Below, piece after piece: positions 6,268 through 8,188 of a stretch of 8,188 nt of DNA. Both the position numbers and the translations under genes were made by a program. Source of the DNA: Acidimicrobiales bacterium. Its GTDB lineage: Bacteria > Actinomycetota > Acidimicrobiia > Acidimicrobiales > UBA8190. The notes below the pieces were generated by a model. The model was not told the DNA's origin. It saw nothing but the letters and a program-made list of their open reading frames with translations, and did not search any database. Location: the NCBI GenBank assembly GCA_030042575.1, contig JASHZK010000240.1:1-8188 (forward strand), in the 5' to 3' direction. Within the stretch, counting starts at the first letter, position 1; each line of letters begins with the position of its first letter.

Positions 6268-6459
6268 GTGATCCGAGCCATGGTGCTCGTGGTGGTGACC
6301 CTCTTATTGGTCGGAGTGATGGTAATGGTCGTCCCCGCCCCCGTTGTGACCGGTTTCCACCGCAGCTTCGGGGCAGGCTTCCACGACGTCACCGTGGGCT
6401 TCAGCCACGCTTGGAAGACGATCGACCGGCTCGTTCACCATCGGGTTCGCACCTCGTAG
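6268..6459 (+). CDS. 63-residue single-span membrane protein with phased histidines
   Basis: Not recognised as a known family. A GTG start behind AGGAGG gives a 63-residue product: a short N-terminus (MIRA), one strongly hydrophobic helix from about residue 5 to 22 rich in Val, Leu and Met, then a 40-residue tail. The tail has GFH at 29-31, GFH at 37-39 and GFSH at 44-47, so histidines fall at 31, 39 and 47, exactly eight residues apart, with a further HH at 57-58. Basic residues cluster at the C-terminus. The leucine codon TTA at 6304-6306 is rare in GC-rich actinobacteria. The same frame is open upstream to 6076, but that part has no ribosome binding site and no protein-like composition. 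It is divergent from the P450 and could share regulation. Function unknown; reality rests mainly on the ribosome binding site and membrane helix. Confidence 0.55.
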   Translation: MIRAMVLVVVTLLLVGVMVMVVPAPVVTGFHRSFGAGFHDVTVGFSHAWKTIDRLVHHRVRTS

Positions 6460-6524
6460 CCACGCCCCGCGGCAGAGCACCAGCGGTGACTGTCATGTGA
6501 CGGCAATGATCGTCCAAGCACCGG

Positions 6525-6566
6525 GCAAGGATTTTCTCAGCTCCCGGAAAGCTCCTTGCGAGAAAG
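6525..6566 (+). promoter_or_regulatory. Interleaved inverted repeats in the leader of the CxxCxxH protein gene
   Basis: Two perfect inverted repeats alternate as A-B-A'-B'. A is GCAAGGA (6525-6531) with A' TCCTTGC (6553-6559); B is TTTCTC (6533-6538) with B' GAGAAA (6560-6565). B' with the next G is also the best Shine-Dalgarno candidate for the GTG at 6574, seven bases downstream. A' and B' abut with no linker, so both stems forming together would be strained; competing hairpins are more likely. It matches no riboswitch class I recognise. Confidence 0.35.
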
Positions 6567-6573
6567 TCACCCC

Positions 6574-6879
6574 GTGCGACCCTTGACCATCGAGTCCTGT
6601 CACAGCATCTGGCTCTTTGACACCGAGCACATGTCCTTCCTGCGCGTCCTCAAAGGGTTCGATGGCCCCGAGCACCTGGCGGTCACGGGTTGGCGCCGGT
6701 ACTACGGGCTCGAGATGAGTGCCGACTCGGAGTCCTTCGTCGTGGAGCTCAACCCCGAAGGCACCAGGCTGCTACGTTCCTGGCGCCATACCGAGGATTG
6801 TGCCCAATGTGGTGGTCACGTCACCTCGGAGCTGTCGGTCGAAGAGATTCAGAGCTTGGCGCGGATCTCCAGCCCATGA
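6574..6879 (+). CDS. Conserved-looking hypothetical protein with CxxCxxH cluster
   Basis: A 101-residue soluble protein I cannot name. It starts (M)RPLTIESCHSIWLFDTE and continues with a beta-rich pattern: FLRVLKG (22-28), WRRYYGLEM (40-48), ESFVVELNPEGTRLLRSW (53-70), then C76-x2-C79-x2-H82 and a terminal helix LSVEEIQSLARI. With C9-H10 near the N-terminus the four to five Cys/His residues could form a metal site, but this is inference. Composition is balanced, with Trp, Tyr and Phe in regular positions, which argues for a real protein. GTG at 6574 is preferred, with GAGAAAG seven bases upstream. A TTG at 6556 would add six residues but lies inside a stem arm. It is 114 bases downstream of, and co-directional with, the small membrane protein, and converges on the LCP gene. 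Confidence 0.68.
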   Translation: MRPLTIESCHSIWLFDTEHMSFLRVLKGFDGPEHLAVTGWRRYYGLEMSADSESFVVELNPEGTRLLRSWRHTEDCAQCGGHVTSELSVEEIQSLARISSP

Positions 6880-6973
6880 CCGCCGCGGCCACGCTCGGCT
6901 CCGGAGCTCTCCGCCATCGGTCCCTCGAGACGTGTGACCTCTGACCGCGGGCAGCCCGGGCGACGGCGACGGT

Positions 6974-6989
6974 CCCGTCAATAGACGGG
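6974..6989. terminator. Hairpin at the end of the LCP gene
   Basis: CCCGTC (6974-6979) and GACGGG (6984-6989) form a perfect 6-bp stem with a four-base loop; the LCP stop codon (6978-6980) lies within it. CCCGTC can alternatively pair with GACGG at 6968-6972. With the GC-rich run at 6943-6972 this is a plausible terminator for the convergent pair, although no T-tract is present. Confidence 0.3.
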
Positions 6990-8188
6990 GTTGGCCACCG
7001 GCGTGGTGGCGGTGGCCCGGGCCGAGCAGGGCCGGGGGTCGTAGGACGCCAGGGGCTCGTCGTCCGAGGTTGGCGTGGCGATGGCCAATGACGTGGCGAT
7101 GGCGTTGCCGGGCGTGGGGGAGCTGGAACCCGTGGGGGTGGACACGGCCGGAGCCGCCACCGAGAACTGCGAACCGGTGAGGACGGTCACCTGGGCTCCG
7201 TCGCTGACCATGGACGGGTCGTAAGCCATGACGGCCGAGCCGCTCAGGGAGCTCAGTACCTTTTCGGCGGCCGCCTCCACGGTGTTCGAGCGCGAGCCGT
7301 AGTAGACGACGGTCTGGACCACATCTCCGCTCGGGGTGGCAACGCCCGTGCCCACCACGCTGTAGCCCAGTGCCTGCAGGGCCGACGCCGTGGTCGCCGC
7401 CTGGTCCTCGATTCCGGTGCCGCTCTCCACCGACACCCTCACCGACGACGCCGCCGGCAGGGGCTGGCCGGTGAGCGAGTCGGTGTTGGGGCCGATCCCG
7501 AGCACGTGGTCGATGGCAGCCACGTCCTGGGTGCTCGAGGCGAACTCGACGTCCCCGTAGCTGTAGCCGTCGTACATGAGGTCGCCATCGGGGCCCTCGG
7601 GATCGTTCACGATGTCGACAGGCAGGGTGAGCTGGGGCACGGCGTTGATGTTCACCGAGTGGAAGGTGACGAGCAGGCTCGCCATGTTGCTCACCGACCA
7701 GGACTGGTCGAAGGTGAGATCGGACGTGAGCGAGTTGACCAGGTTCAGGTCGGTGACCGGGTTCCCCAGACCCTTCTTGGCCACCTGGGTGCCCAGAACG
7801 CGGAGGAACTCGTGGTCGCGCAGGATGCGGGCCAGGTCGCTCTGGGCCTCCTGGGGCCAATAGGCGGCATCCGGTCCGGAGTCGGGCGTGGCGTACTGCA
7901 GGTGGCGAGCACGGACCAGCTCCAGAGCCTGCCTGCCGTCCAGATGGACGCAGGTCGCCGCTTGCACGTTGAGGTCCGATTCGGCGTCGTAGAGGGAGTC
8001 GGGGAACGACATGTTGATACCGCCCAGGGCGTTGACGATGTTGGCGAACTGGTCGAAATCGAGCGACACGGCGTGCTGGATGGCGATGCCAAAGTCCTCT
8101 TCGATGGCGGTCACCACCTGCCCCAACCCCTGGTAGAGGCCGGCGTCGACCTTGTTGGCCCCGTCGCTGCGGGCGTTGGGGATGAACA
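6978..8188 (-). CDS. LytR-CpsA-Psr (LCP) cell-wall polymer ligase with LytR_C domain, N-terminus outside window
   Basis: The visible 402 residues are the C-terminal part; the frame is open to the right edge, so the start and membrane anchor are missing. LCP enzymes transfer lipid-linked glycopolymers to peptidoglycan on the outer face of the membrane. The LCP domain occupies about the first 190 visible residues: FIPNARSDGANKVDAG at the edge (the family's nKInaA region), DFDQFANIVNALGGI (43-57), CVHLDGRQALELVRARH (79-95) with the phosphate-binding R-x-R pair, and SDLARILRDHEF (116-127), where the usual RQ after the basic residue is RD. A LytR_C domain follows at about 248-340, from VRVSVESGTG to VTVLTG. 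The tail is Ser/Thr/Pro-rich and ends CSARATATTPVANPVY. It converges on the hypothetical gene to its left. Together with the DUF2142 protein it suggests envelope polysaccharide work, but they are not in one operon. Confidence 0.94.
   Translation of the reverse strand, partial: FIPNARSDGANKVDAGLYQGLGQVVTAIEEDFGIAIQHAVSLDFDQFANIVNALGGINMSFPDSLYDAESDLNVQAATCVHLDGRQALELVRARHLQYATPDSGPDAAYWPQEAQSDLARILRDHEFLRVLGTQVAKKGLGNPVTDLNLVNSLTSDLTFDQSWSVSNMASLLVTFHSVNINAVPQLTLPVDIVNDPEGPDGDLMYDGYSYGDVEFASSTQDVAAIDHVLGIGPNTDSLTGQPLPAASSVRVSVESGTGIEDQAATTASALQALGYSVVGTGVATPSGDVVQTVVYYGSRSNTVEAAAEKVLSSLSGSAVMAYDPSMVSDGAQVTVLTGSQFSVAAPAVSTPTGSSSPTPGNAIATSLAIATPTSDDEPLASYDPRPCSARATATTPVANPVY

Noticed and set aside
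6525..6565. The interleaved repeats considered as a terminator for the small membrane protein gene.
   Set aside because: The T-run lies inside the loop, not after the stem, and the structure abuts the next gene's start, which fits a leader element better.
6772..7860. A 362-residue minus-strand frame overlapping the LCP gene.
   Set aside because: Arg/Pro/Gly/His-rich; the other minus frame carries clear LCP and LytR_C motifs.

Overview
The window is GC-rich bacterial DNA. A LytR-CpsA-Psr (LCP) ligase with a LytR_C tail, a DUF2142 membrane protein, a carotenoid oxygenase resembling the mycobacterial enzyme, GTG starts and several genes without clear ribosome binding sites all point to an actinobacterium. 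I would guess an uncultured member of the Acidimicrobiia or a relative, but this is inference from gene style, not from a marker gene. No RNA gene, CRISPR array, insertion sequence or origin is visible. No gene-free stretch exceeds 300 bases; the longest is about 215 bases (6053-6267).

Layout. (1) 2-202, plus: the 3' part of a carboxymuconolactone decarboxylase/AhpD-like gene that stops before the family's C-terminal region and looks truncated. (2) 233-925, minus: a TetR regulator, divergent from (3) 995-2491, plus: a complete carotenoid cleavage oxygenase with all four iron histidines. Their 69-base intergenic region holds a promoter and two near-identical palindromes centred 22 bp apart, which look like twin operators. 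(4) 2668-4275, plus: a DUF2142 polytopic membrane protein. (5) 4336-4713, minus: a short prepilin-like membrane protein, convergent with DUF2142. (6) 4847-6052, minus: a class-I-type soluble cytochrome P450. (7) 6268-6459, plus: a 63-residue single-span membrane protein with a near-perfect Shine-Dalgarno; a 13-bp palindrome lies between it and the P450. (8) 6574-6879, plus: an unrecognised 101-residue protein with a CxxCxxH cluster, preceded by two interleaved inverted repeats. (9) 6978 to the window end, minus: the C-terminal 402 residues of an LCP protein.

How the genes may work together. The clearest functional unit is TetR plus carotenoid oxygenase: the regulator probably senses a carotenoid, apocarotenoid or similar hydrophobic ligand and represses the oxygenase and itself. 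DUF2142 and LCP proteins both belong to cell-envelope polysaccharide biology, but they are separated and on opposite strands, so this is loose association. The P450 has no redox partner here and its substrate is unknown. I see no compelling evidence for a wholly new multi-gene system. The best leads are the twin operators, a possible matching half-site before the DUF2142 gene, and the interleaved repeats before the CxxCxxH protein.
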